A stretch of DNA of 64,000 nt, taken from the NCBI GenBank assembly GCA_965247775.1, contig OZ252031.1:930001-994000 (forward strand). Direction: 5' to 3'. Source of the DNA: G965247775 sp965247775. Lineage in GTDB: Bacteria; Chloroflexota; Dehalococcoidia; Bin125. Of this stretch, positions 57,035-64,000 are shown in pieces. How positions within the stretch are numbered: the stretch's first letter is position 1; each line of letters starts with the position of its first letter. The translations under genes were made by a program, and so were the position numbers. Below the pieces are notes generated by a model. That model was not told where the DNA came from. It was given only the letters and a program-made list of their open reading frames with translations, and ran no database searches.

Positions 57035-57885
57035 TAGAAGACCTCGTCCCGCTCGCCGAACTCGAACTCGGCGGCGCGCTCGCCCAGCTGTGCGCCGGGC
57101 AGGAAGCCCTTTTCGGCTAGCAACGACTCGAACGCGCCCAGCCAGCAGGTGTAGTAGTCGAACGGCTCCGCGCTCCGCTCGGCCAGGGCGATGCGCGCGA
57201 TCAGCTTGTCGCGGAACTCGTCCCAGGCGTACAGGCCGGCGTCGGCGAGCGCCGTCGCCATGCCGAAGGCGCGCCCCTGCCAGGGGGCGTCGAAGACCAG
57301 CTCGCCGTTCTTGCGGGGCATCGCCGCCGCTCCGCTCATGCGCACGATGTCGAGGTCCACGTCCTCCTCGCGGAAGGATCCCGTCGGCGGCACCTGAGAG
57401 ACGGGATCCTCCTGGGGCGCGGGCATGGAGCGATGCACGCGCCAGGTGCGGCCGTCCTCGATCGGCTGGCCGTCGGGGCGATCCTGCCCGGTAGAGGCGG
57501 TGAACTGATATGCGGCCAGGGCCGGCGGCACGGGCAGGACGCCGTCCGCTTCCAGCATGGCCTCGATGTAGTCGTAGAGGGCCCAGACCTGCTGCGGCGA
57601 TCCGAGGGAGTGGAACCAGAGGGACTGGGCGTCGAAGAGGAGCAGGACGACGTTGGCGAGGGCGCAGGGCCCGAGGCAGCCGCCGATGGTGAGATGGACG
57701 AAGTTGCGCAGGCGGCGTCGCTCCCACTCCTCGTGGTAGACGTCGGCGGGGACGGGCTGAAAGCCGTCCTCCGTACGGCCGCAGCAGCAGCCCGAGGCGC
57801 AGACGAACAACTGCCCGCGGAAGCGGGCTACGTTGACGCGCAGGCCGTCGGGGCGGCGCACGATGTTGCGCTTGGGGCTGTACAC
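57034..57885 (-). CDS. Thioredoxin-like [2Fe-2S] ferredoxin fused to a nitrile hydratase activator
   Basis: A 283-residue protein with two parts. Residues 1-115 are a thioredoxin-like 2Fe-2S domain (C29, C33, C34, C35 in CASGCCCG, then C70 and C74 in GGCLGPC), like the small ferredoxins found with cobalt chelatases. A linker (120-180) follows. Residues about 186-262 are like the N-terminal part of nitrile hydratase beta and its activators (GELVFDAPWQGRAFGMATAL, YYTCWLGAFESLLAEKG). Activators insert cobalt and drive oxidation of the active-site cysteines; a redox domain fused to one is notable. GTG 57885 lies 7 nt after the alpha subunit stop. Confidence 0.85.
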   Translation of the reverse strand: MYSPKRNIVRRPDGLRVNVARFRGQLFVCASGCCCGRTEDGFQPVPADVYHEEWERRRLRNFVHLTIGGCLGPCALANVVLLLFDAQSLWFHSLGSPQQVWALYDYIEAMLEADGVLPVPPALAAYQFTASTGQDRPDGQPIEDGRTWRVHRSMPAPQEDPVSQVPPTGSFREEDVDLDIVRMSGAAAMPRKNGELVFDAPWQGRAFGMATALADAGLYAWDEFRDKLIARIALAERSAEPFDYYTCWLGAFESLLAEKGFLPGAQLGERAAEFEFGERDEVF

Positions 57886-57892
57886 GGCGCGG

Positions 57893-58498
57893 TCAGCTCT
57901 CGGCGGCCACGGCCGGGGAGGGCACCAGCCCCACGCCGATCAGGTGGTCCCGCGTGATCAGCGCCACCAGTTCGTCCTCCGACAGCGCCTCCGTGCCGGC
58001 CGGGCGCTGGGGCAGGACCATGAAGCGCATCTCGGAGCTGCTGTCCCAGACGCGGATCTCCACGTCGTCGGGCAGGACGGTGCCGAACTCCGCCAAGACG
58101 GCGCGCGGTTCGATCACGGTGCGCGAGCGGTAGGGCGGGGATTTGTACCAGACGGGGGGCAGGCCCAGCACCGGCCAGGGGTAGCAGGAGCAGAGCGTGC
58201 AGACGACCACGTTGTGCACCTGGGGCGTGTTCTCCAACACCTGCAGCAGATCGAAGTCGCAGTCCACCTGCTTGAGCGCCTCGGTGGGGTTTTCCAGGAG
58301 CAGTTGCTTGTAGGCGGGGTCCAGCCAGGCGCGCGCGGTCGCCCGGGCCCCAGCCATGGGGCCGGTGTCGTTCTCGTAGCGGGCGACGATGTTGTCCACG
58401 GTGTCCGGACTGAGGACGCCCTTCTCCAGCAAGAGCGACTCCAGTGCCCGCACGCGCGAGACGATGTACTCGTCGACGTTGGGGTGGTACTTGCCCAT
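57893..58498 (-). CDS. nthA: Nitrile hydratase alpha subunit, cobalt type
   Basis: A 201-residue metal-binding subunit of the enzyme that hydrates nitriles to amides. The metal loop is C100-T-L-C103-S-C105; the Thr marks the low-spin Co(III) form (iron enzymes usually have Ser). The Trp/Tyr-Lys region VLGLPPVWYKSPPYR follows as expected. The ATG at 58498 starts MGKYHPNVDEY; the longer frame is the reading of the beta gene 3' end. Located after beta and before the activator, the order beta-alpha-activator known for cobalt enzymes. Thiocyanate hydrolase is a relative but would have a gamma gene. Confidence 0.95.
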   Translation of the reverse strand: MGKYHPNVDEYIVSRVRALESLLLEKGVLSPDTVDNIVARYENDTGPMAGARATARAWLDPAYKQLLLENPTEALKQVDCDFDLLQVLENTPQVHNVVVCTLCSCYPWPVLGLPPVWYKSPPYRSRTVIEPRAVLAEFGTVLPDDVEIRVWDSSSEMRFMVLPQRPAGTEALSEDELVALITRDHLIGVGLVPSPAVAAES

Positions 58499-58537
58499 TG
58501 GTTTCCTCCTTCGTCCGGCTTCAGGCCTCGTCCAGCC

Positions 58538-59206
58538 TCAGGCCGGCTGCAGATACGGCTCCCAGCAGTCGAGGTAGACGGCGCAGCGCTCAGCCTCGTC
58601 GCCCCACAACTCCCGGCTCTCGAAGCGTACGCGGTACAGCGGCTGCGGGTCCTCGCCGCCGCCGTGCGCGTTGCGGTCCGGATAGACGAAGACGCCGTAG
58701 TAGGCGTCCACGACGCCCTTCCTGCCGCGAGCGTAGCGCGGCAGGCGCGTGTGGCCGCGGGGGTTGATCGTGCGCGCACGCACGGGCTCGCCGGGGGCGA
58801 AGCGGGGCTCGGCCCGGGACGGACGCTCGAAGTCGAAGGGCTGGGCCCAGAGCCGCCCCCGCTTTGGCTCGCCCGGGAGCAGGGCCGTGGCGGCGGCGGC
58901 GGGATGCTGGTGGAAGTAGGCCGATCGTTCCTCGAGGCCGGCCTGGGTGGCGACGCCCTTGGCGACGAGCAGGCAGGCGATGCTCTTCGCCCAGGACTCG
59001 TAGTAACTCATCGTGAGGTAGTGCACGGGATCCAGGCGCTCGCGCGCCTGCCGAAACTCGTCCAGGTTGTAGAGGCCGGCGCCCCGCCCGGCCAGTTGCA
59101 GCGCGACGACGGCCCCCTCCCAGGGGGCGTGGAAGACGGGCTCGTGGGGCTCCCGCTCAAGGGGCCCGAAGCCGTGCATGCCGCCCATGTCGTGGATGCC
59201 GTTCAT
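58538..59206 (-). CDS. nthB: Nitrile hydratase beta subunit
   Basis: A 222-residue subunit that covers the metal centre. Typical: MNGIHDMGGMHGFGPLE at the start, DPVHYLTMSYYESWAKSIACLL, and the C-terminal SH3-like part (GEPVRARTINPRGHTRLPRYARG, LYRVRFESRELWG). The ATG at 59206 begins the family signature. TAGACT lies 7 nt upstream with no ribosome site, so the operon probably starts leaderless. Followed by alpha (39 bp), the fusion, the unknown protein, the dehalogenase-like gene and AlkA. Confidence 0.95.
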   Translation of the reverse strand: MNGIHDMGGMHGFGPLEREPHEPVFHAPWEGAVVALQLAGRGAGLYNLDEFRQARERLDPVHYLTMSYYESWAKSIACLLVAKGVATQAGLEERSAYFHQHPAAAATALLPGEPKRGRLWAQPFDFERPSRAEPRFAPGEPVRARTINPRGHTRLPRYARGRKGVVDAYYGVFVYPDRNAHGGGEDPQPLYRVRFESRELWGDEAERCAVYLDCWEPYLQPA

Positions 59207-59213
59207 AGGCCGC

Positions 59214-59219
59214 AGTCTA
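59214..59219 (-). promoter_or_regulatory. -10-like box TAGACT, 7 nt before the nitrile hydratase operon
   Basis: Minus-strand TAGACT, seven bases, ATG at 59206. Leaderless-type start for the six-gene operon. Confidence 0.5.
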
Positions 59220-59318
59220 GCCCCAGATGGGGCCCCGCTCATCCCGGTCCCCCGTCGGGGGCGTACCATGGGCAGGCGTTGCGGGTCCCGGCCGGGGCCC
59301 GCCCCGGGAAGGTGTCAC

Positions 59319-59711
59319 ATGCTGGCGCCCCGACTGGTGCGTTTCATCGCCGCCACGACGGCCCTGACCCTGGCCGGGCTGGTGCTGCTGGCGCTGCTCA
59401 CGCCCAGCCCGGGCGCGTTCACGCTCGTCCCCCCAACGGCCGGCCATTTCAGCCTCTTCCTGGCTCTGGGCATGGCGCTCGGCGCCTGGCGCGCGGCGGG
59501 CCCGCGTCGCAACGCGGCGGCCGACCTGTTCCTGCTGCTGGCGGTGCTGCTGCTCTTCGCCAGCCTCAGCGAGATCGCCCAGATCTGGATCGACGGCCGG
59601 GCCGCACAGATGGGCGACTGGCTGGCCGACGCCGCCGGCGCGGTCCCGGGCCTGATTCTGGGGGCGGCCGTTGCGCTCCTCCTCACGGCGCGCCGCCGGG
59701 CCAGCGGCTGA
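59319..59711 (+). CDS. VanZ-family membrane protein
   Basis: A 130-residue VanZ-like protein with about four helices and the family signature around GHFSLFLALGMALG and SLSEIAQIWIDGRAAQMGDW then LADAAGAVPGLILGAAV. VanZ relatives confer low-level teicoplanin tolerance or have unknown envelope roles. The ATG at 59319 follows GGAAGGTG. A TACCAT box lies at about 59263-59268. It stands between nitrile hydratase (divergent) and the large hydrolase gene. Confidence 0.85.
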   Translation: MLAPRLVRFIAATTALTLAGLVLLALLTPSPGAFTLVPPTAGHFSLFLALGMALGAWRAAGPRRNAAADLFLLLAVLLLFASLSEIAQIWIDGRAAQMGDWLADAAGAVPGLILGAAVALLLTARRRASG

Positions 59712-59735
59712 GCGGTTCACACCCCGGCGAGCGCC

Positions 59736-59741
59736 TATCAT
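59736..59741 (+). promoter_or_regulatory. -10-like box TATCAT for the large alpha/beta hydrolase gene
   Basis: TATCAT 27 nt before the GTG at 59769; GGAGGA lies in the short leader. Confidence 0.4.
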
Positions 59742-59768
59742 CGTGCCGAGCCGCCGGGGAGGAACACC

Positions 59769-61862
59769 GTGCCCAACGCCGTCCGCCTGGAGATCACGCG
59801 TCGTGAGCCTTTCGCCGGGGGCCGGCGCTTCGGCGACGTGGGCGCCTACGAGTTGATCGGGGGCCGCTTCACGCTGGCGGTGGACCCGAAGGACGCCGGC
59901 AACCCGCGCATCGTCGATCTCGAACTCGCCCCCCGCGACGGCGACGGCCGCGTGGGCTGTGGCGGCGACTTCACCATCCTGCGCCCCGCCGATCTGGCCC
60001 GCGGCAATCGCACGATCTTTTACGACGTCGTCAACCGGGGCAACAAGTACTGCCTGGGCTACTTCAACGACGCGCCCCAGCGGAACCGCCTTGGCACCCA
60101 GGATGACAGGGGCTCCGATGACGACGGCGGTAACGGCTACCTGATGCGGCGGGGGTATACCGTGGTCTGGTCGGCCTGGCAGGGGGACATCCTGCCGGTG
60201 GATGACCGCGTCACCTTTGAGGCGCCCGTCGCGCGCGAAGGCGACGGTCCCATCACCGGCCCCGTGCGCTCCGAGTTGCTCGTGGCCGACGACGGCATCG
60301 ACACCTTGCCGCTGAGCGGCAACCTCTACACGGCGTCCTATCCCACGACCTCCCTGGACACACGCACGGCGACGCTCACCCGTCGTCATCGCGAGGAGGA
60401 TCTGCGCGAGCCGCTGGCCGCCGACGCCTGGCAGTTCGCGCGCCGCGATGAGTCGGGCGCCCTCGTGCCCTCCCGGGAGCACATCCACCTCCCCGGCGGC
60501 TTCGCGCCCAGCCTGCTCTACGAGCTGATCTACCAGGGGCGCGACCCCAAGGTGATGGGGCTGGGCCTGCTGGCGGTGCGGGATCTGGTCAACGTCCTGC
60601 GCTCGCGGCCGCAGGACGACGCGGGCGCGCCGAATCCGGTCTGGCCGGCTTCAACTGAGGGAGCCGCGACGCCCCAGCGCGCCTACGCCTGGGGCGTGTC
60701 GCAGTGCGGCCGCTTCCTGCGCGAGTTCGTCTATCGCGGCTACAACGTCGCCGGCTTCCGTGATGATTCGGCCGCGCCGCGCGTCTTCGACGGCGTGATC
60801 AGCCACGTCGCCGGGGCGGGGCGGGTGGCGACGAACTATCGCTTCGCGCAGCCGGGTCGCTACCCGCGCCGTCACGAGGACCACCTCTACCCGGCCGATT
60901 CCTTCCCCTTCGCCTACGCGGAGACGACGGATCCCGCCAGCGGGCGCCGCGATGCCATCCTCAAGCGTCCAACGACGGACCCGCTCATCTTCCATACGCA
61001 GAGCGCGAGCGAGTACTGGAACCGCGGCGGCTCCCTGGCCCACAGCGACCCCGCGAGCGGCGACGACCTAGCGGAGCCGGACAACCTGCGCCTCTACCTA
61101 TTCAGCGGGCTGGAGCACGGCGCGGGCCGCACCTCCCCCCGCTTGCCCGGCCGCGTCGCTTACCCGCCCAACGATGTGCGCGCCGCCCCCATCGGCCGCG
61201 CCCTGCTGGACGCGCTCGACGGCTGGGTGCGGGAGGGAGAGGAGCCGCCGGCCAGCCGCATCCCGCGGCGGGGAGACGGCAGCGCGATCGCCGTCGAGGA
61301 GGGGCCTGGGGCCTTCCCCACCATCCCCGGTGTCGTCCCGCCGGACCGTGCCTACGGCGTCTCGCCGATCGATCGCGGGCCGCGTTTCGAGAGCGCGGGC
61401 CTGATCGAGATCGAGCCGCCGCACGAGGACAGCGGCCGCGCCTATCCGCTGCTGCTGCCCGCCGTCGACGCGGACGGGAACGACATCCCCGGCATCCGCT
61501 TACCCGAGATCGCGGCGCCGCTCGCGACCTTCACCGGCTGGAACGTCTGGCGCGACCGCGAGGACGCGCCGCCCTTGCACGTGGTGGACGGGAGTTCGTT
61601 CGCGTTCCCTTTGACGCCGGCGGCTCACGAGCGGACGGGAGACCCACGCCTGTCCGTCGCAGAGCGCTACCGGACGCAGGAGGATTACGCGGCCGCCGTC
61701 GCGGCCGCCTGTCGCGAGCTGGTCGAGGCGCGGCTGATGCTGGAGGAGGACGCGGAGTGCTACCTGGCGCGGGCCCGCGAGACGGTCCTGCCGATCTGGG
61801 AGGGCGCCGCCGCGCCGGCCGGGGACTCGCTCCGGGTCAGTCGCGAGAGGGAACCGGCGTAG
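59769..61862 (+). CDS. Large alpha/beta hydrolase (Abhydrolase_10-type)
   Basis: A 697-residue protein of the uncharacterised 'alpha/beta hydrolase domain' family. Features: LEITRREPFAGGRRFGDVGA at the start, DVVNRGNKYCLGYFND, GYTVVWSAWQGDILP, and the nucleophile elbow GVSQCGRFLREFVYRG near 315-330 (Ser in GxSxCG). Ligand-like FHTQSASEYWNRGGSL follows. No signal peptide, so it is cytoplasmic, and the substrate is unknown. GTG 59769 has GGAGGA 6 nt upstream. Its 3' end overlaps bioB by 26 bp (convergent). Confidence 0.85.
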   Translation: MPNAVRLEITRREPFAGGRRFGDVGAYELIGGRFTLAVDPKDAGNPRIVDLELAPRDGDGRVGCGGDFTILRPADLARGNRTIFYDVVNRGNKYCLGYFNDAPQRNRLGTQDDRGSDDDGGNGYLMRRGYTVVWSAWQGDILPVDDRVTFEAPVAREGDGPITGPVRSELLVADDGIDTLPLSGNLYTASYPTTSLDTRTATLTRRHREEDLREPLAADAWQFARRDESGALVPSREHIHLPGGFAPSLLYELIYQGRDPKVMGLGLLAVRDLVNVLRSRPQDDAGAPNPVWPASTEGAATPQRAYAWGVSQCGRFLREFVYRGYNVAGFRDDSAAPRVFDGVISHVAGAGRVATNYRFAQPGRYPRRHEDHLYPADSFPFAYAETTDPASGRRDAILKRPTTDPLIFHTQSASEYWNRGGSLAHSDPASGDDLAEPDNLRLYLFSGLEHGAGRTSPRLPGRVAYPPNDVRAAPIGRALLDALDGWVREGEEPPASRIPRRGDGSAIAVEEGPGAFPTIPGVVPPDRAYGVSPIDRGPRFESAGLIEIEPPHEDSGRAYPLLLPAVDADGNDIPGIRLPEIAAPLATFTGWNVWRDREDAPPLHVVDGSSFAFPLTPAAHERTGDPRLSVAERYRTQEDYAAAVAAACRELVEARLMLEEDAECYLARARETVLPIWEGAAAPAGDSLRVSREREPA

Positions 61863-62850
61863 GGGCCTCGGCCCCCTCGCTGGCCACGATCTCGAAGCCA
61901 AGATCGGCGATCATCCGCTGGGCGTCCTCCGTGCGCTGCCCGGGCGTCGTCAGGTAACCGTCGACGAAGATCGAGTTGGCCGCGTAGAGTCCCACCGCTT
62001 GCAGGGAGCGCAGGTGCACCTCGCGCCCCCCAGCGATGCGGATCTCCGCCGCCGGGTTGAGGAAGCGTGCCAGGGCCAACTGGCGCAGGCACTGCTGCGG
62101 CGTCAGTTGGCGCACCCCCGCCAGCGGCGTCCCCTCGATGGGGATGAGGAAGTTGATCGGGATGGAGTCGGGCGCCAGCTCGCGCAGCGCCAGCAGCACG
62201 TCGATCACGTCCTCGTCGCTCTCACCCATGCCGAAGATGGCGCCCGTGCACAGCTCCAGCCCGGCGGCGCGGGCGGCGCGCAGCGTGCCCAGTCGGTCGG
62301 CGTAGGCGTGGGTGGTGACGATCTGCGGCGTGAAGCGCTCGCTGGTGTTGAGGTTGTGGTTGAGCCGGTCGACGCCCGCGGCCTTGAGCGCCCGCGCCTT
62401 GGGCTCGTCCAGGATCCCGACGCAGGCGCAGATCTCCAGCCGCGGCATCTCCGCCTTGATCGTGCGCACGATGTCGCCTATGTAGTCCACCTCGTGCGGC
62501 GTCGGTCCCCGCCCGCTTCCCACGATGCAGTAGCGCACGGCCCCCGCGCGGTGGGCCCGTCGCGCCGCTTCTACGATCTGCTCGCGCTCCAGGTAGGGGT
62601 ACTTGTCGATCTGCGCCTGGGAGAGGCTCGACTGCGAGCAGTAGTGGCAGTCCTCCGGACAGAGGCCGCTTTTGGCGTTTTGCAGCACGTGCAGCTGCAC
62701 CTGCCGACCCCAGTGGGCGCGGCGCACGCGGTAGGCGGCGGCCAGCAGGTCGAGGATCTCGTCGTCGGGGGAGGCGAGGACGGCGCGACAGGCCTCGCGC
62801 CCGAGCAACTCGCCTGCCAGTGCTCGCTCCGCCAGCGCGGCGTAGTCCAT
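61837..62850 (-). CDS. bioB: Biotin synthase (radical SAM)
   Basis: A 337-residue enzyme inserting sulfur into dethiobiotin. The radical-SAM cysteines C64, C68 and C71 (SGLCPEDCHYCSQS) and the [2Fe-2S] ligands in RYCIVGSGRG, CACVG and LCTGAIFGMGES are present, with the Arg in RIAGGRE. Length and motifs are standard. The ATG at 62850 has GGGGGAGGA upstream. No other bio genes are in the window. Confidence 0.97.
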   Translation of the reverse strand: MDYAALAERALAGELLGREACRAVLASPDDEILDLLAAAYRVRRAHWGRQVQLHVLQNAKSGLCPEDCHYCSQSSLSQAQIDKYPYLEREQIVEAARRAHRAGAVRYCIVGSGRGPTPHEVDYIGDIVRTIKAEMPRLEICACVGILDEPKARALKAAGVDRLNHNLNTSERFTPQIVTTHAYADRLGTLRAARAAGLELCTGAIFGMGESDEDVIDVLLALRELAPDSIPINFLIPIEGTPLAGVRQLTPQQCLRQLALARFLNPAAEIRIAGGREVHLRSLQAVGLYAANSIFVDGYLTTPGQRTEDAQRMIADLGFEIVASEGAEAPTPVPSRD

Positions 62851-62908
62851 ACGTCCTCCCCCGCGCGACCGATTCTCTCCGACCGGCCCGGCAGCGGCAA
62901 TGCGACGT

Positions 62909-63421
62909 TCAGGAGCGCGCCGCCAGCAGCTCGGCCGCCGCTCGCCGTCCGCTCTCGATCGCGCCGTGCGTCGTGGCCGGGGTGGTGGGATGCGTCGCCT
63001 CGCCGGCGAAGAATGGCCGTTGCGCCAGTGGCGCGGCCAAGGCCTCGCGTGCGCCTTGCTGCCCCACGCGCACGTCGGAGTAGCCGCCCCGGACCCAGGA
63101 GGTGTCGTGCCAGACCTGCCAGAGCACCCGGGCCGGCAGCAGCGCCGCCGGGCCGAACATCGTCGCGAGGTCCGCCAAGGCGGCCTCCAGCACCACTTCC
63201 TGCGACGACGTCGCCATCGCCGCCGCCACCCGTTCCCCGAGGAAGCCCGCGATCGCCGCGTCCGCGGCGGTACCTGGGGCGGCGTTCCCGCTGCCGCCGC
63301 CGTCGTCGTCGCTGCCGCAGCCGACCAGCGTCAGCCCCGCGCCGCCCAGGCCGGCGCGGGCGGCGGCGCGCATGACCTCGCGCCGGCTATGCGGCGTTCG
63401 GGGCCAGGCGCGTCGATCCAT
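62909..63421 (-). pseudogene. Flavin amine oxidase reduced to signal peptide plus C-terminal end
   Basis: A 170-residue frame with a Tat-like start (SRREVMRAAARAGLGG; lipobox-like LTLVGCGS), a Gly/Asp linker, then only the last about 115 residues of a flavin monoamine oxidase: VVLEAALADLATMFG, DTSWVRGGYSDVRVG, RPFFAGEATHPTTPATTHG with the FAD-binding end. The N-terminal GxGxxG FAD site and the whole substrate domain, about 300 residues in relatives, are missing without breaking the frame. It cannot bind FAD normally. It looks like an in-frame internal deletion. TACACT 6 nt before the ATG is retained. Confidence 0.75.
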
Positions 63422-63427
63422 GGCGGG

Positions 63428-63433
63428 AGTGTA
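63428..63433 (-). promoter_or_regulatory. -10-like box TACACT, 6 nt before the amine oxidase remnant
   Basis: Minus-strand TACACT, six bases, ATG at 63421; leaderless arrangement, apparently intact although the gene is gutted. Confidence 0.45.
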
Positions 63434-63462
63434 CGTCGCCCGGGGGTTTGCTCGCGCCGCCG

Positions 63463-63468
63463 TATCAT
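63463..63468 (+). promoter_or_regulatory. -10-like box TATCAT upstream of the alcohol dehydrogenase
   Basis: TATCAT about 120 nt before the GTG at 63588, leaving a leader that carries AAGGA just before the start. Confidence 0.35.
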
Positions 63469-63587
63469 GCGGGCGCCGTGCCGCCGCACCGCGCGGCCGG
63501 TCCGGAGGTCGCCATGCCCGTTCCCCGCCCCGCCGGCCCAGCCGCCTCCCTCCGGCGGACGGGCCGGGAGCCGGGAAGGACTGGCCC

Positions 63588-64000
63588 GTGAGCGCGGGAC
63601 CACCCCCCTCCTCCCCCGCCACAACGATGCGAGCCGCCGTCTATCACGGCCGTGGCGACGTGCGCGTGCAGGACGTCCCCATCCCCGCCATCAGCGAGGA
63701 TGAAATCCTGCTGGAAGTCACTGCGGTCGGGATCTGCGGCACCGACGCCCACGAGTATGCGCACGGTCCCACCATGTTCCCCATCGATGCGCCGCATCCG
63801 GTCACCAGTCACTCCGGGCCGATGATCCCGGGGCACGAGTTCGCCGGGCGCGTCGCGGCGCTGGGCGCGGGCGTGGACGGTCTGGGCGTGGGCGACCGCG
63901 TCGCGACGGGCGCGGGGATCTCCTGCGGTGAATGCTTCCCCTGCCGCCGCGGCCGCAGCAACCTCTGCCGGCGCTACGCCACCCTGGGACTCCAGCGCAA
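63588..64000 (+). CDS. Zinc-dependent alcohol dehydrogenase, N-terminal part (runs off the window)
   Basis: The first 137 residues of a medium-chain dehydrogenase. After a short Ser/Pro leader comes MRAAVYHGRGDVRV, the catalytic-zinc Cys in VGICGTDAHEY, the His in PGHEFAGRV, GVGDRVATG, and the structural-zinc set CGECFPCRRGRSNLC. The pattern resembles butanediol and threonine dehydrogenases. The GTG at 63588 has AAGGA 8 nt upstream; the ATG at 63627 has no ribosome site but begins the conserved part. The nucleotide-binding half lies beyond 64000. Confidence 0.88.
   Translation, partial: MSAGPPPSSPATTMRAAVYHGRGDVRVQDVPIPAISEDEILLEVTAVGICGTDAHEYAHGPTMFPIDAPHPVTSHSGPMIPGHEFAGRVAALGAGVDGLGVGDRVATGAGISCGECFPCRRGRSNLCRRYATLGLQR

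Overview
The window is GC-rich (roughly 70%) bacterial chromosome, densely coded on both strands, with no rRNA, tRNA, CRISPR array, insertion sequence or prophage that I can see. The mixture suggests Chloroflexota (a Dehalococcoidia- or Thermomicrobia-like lineage), with Actinomycetota as the alternative. It includes F420 synthesis genes (cofD-cofC), a B12-dependent class II ribonucleotide reductase, two DUF3105 proteins, a long-form HisG, a DUF2203 protein, a UROD/MetE-like protein, and no sign of outer-membrane machinery. This placement is inference; no marker gene settles it.

Layout. 1-5 kb: an HpaB-type flavin hydroxylase, hisG, a small LuxR-type HTH protein, a ferritin-like/VIT iron transporter, and a frameshifted DUF3800 gene. 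5-11 kb: a detached complex I trio nuoB-nuoI-nuoG, then a cysteine desulfurase divergent from a HesB/ErpA Fe-S carrier. 11-26 kb: DNA repair and nucleotide-pool genes (UDG, dUTPase, endonuclease IV), metal-uptake parts, a ClC channel with CBS and TrkA_C domains, a LysM lipoprotein, an NDP-forming acyl-CoA synthetase alpha subunit, a LysR regulator, and a ferredoxin coupled to a 53-residue membrane protein. 26-32 kb: an FtsX-type permease with its ATPase, followed by two DUF3105 proteins. 32-37.6 kb: a lipid-type operon (FabI-like SDR, thiolase-like protein, DUF35), an M20 peptidase, a sirtuin, and a tiny transcription unit with promoter, mini-ORF and hairpin. 37.7-47 kb: an M23 peptidase, a UROD-like protein, nrdJ with a complex upstream region, tandem RDD-SHOCT proteins and cofD-cofC. 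47-54 kb: methyltransferase, small membrane proteins, thioredoxin-TPR, an FmdB zinc ribbon, folP, NodB deacetylase, thioesterase and class III aminotransferase. 54-59 kb: a tight operon of cobalt-type nitrile hydratase beta, alpha, a ferredoxin-activator fusion, an unknown protein, a haloalkane-dehalogenase-like hydrolase and an AlkA-type glycosylase. 59-64 kb: VanZ, a large alpha/beta hydrolase, bioB, a gutted amine oxidase, and the start of a zinc alcohol dehydrogenase that runs off the window.

The most interesting points are as follows. (1) The nitrile hydratase operon contains a ferredoxin-activator fusion and a dehalogenase homologue whose usual catalytic Glu is Gln. (2) A roughly 150-nt unit at 37.46-37.61 kb looks like a leader peptide plus attenuator or an independent small transcript. 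(3) A TAnnnT box sits 6-9 nt before the start codon of about ten genes on both strands, suggesting widespread leaderless or near-leaderless transcription. (4) Three genes are broken by a frameshift or an in-frame internal deletion (DUF3800, a polytopic membrane protein, a flavin amine oxidase). (5) Base-excision repair enzymes carry basic, histone-like tails.

Starts below were chosen from Shine-Dalgarno spacing, translational coupling and -10 box position, and often differ from the longest reading frame. Most neighbouring genes on the same strand are spaced closely enough to be operons, as noted per entry.
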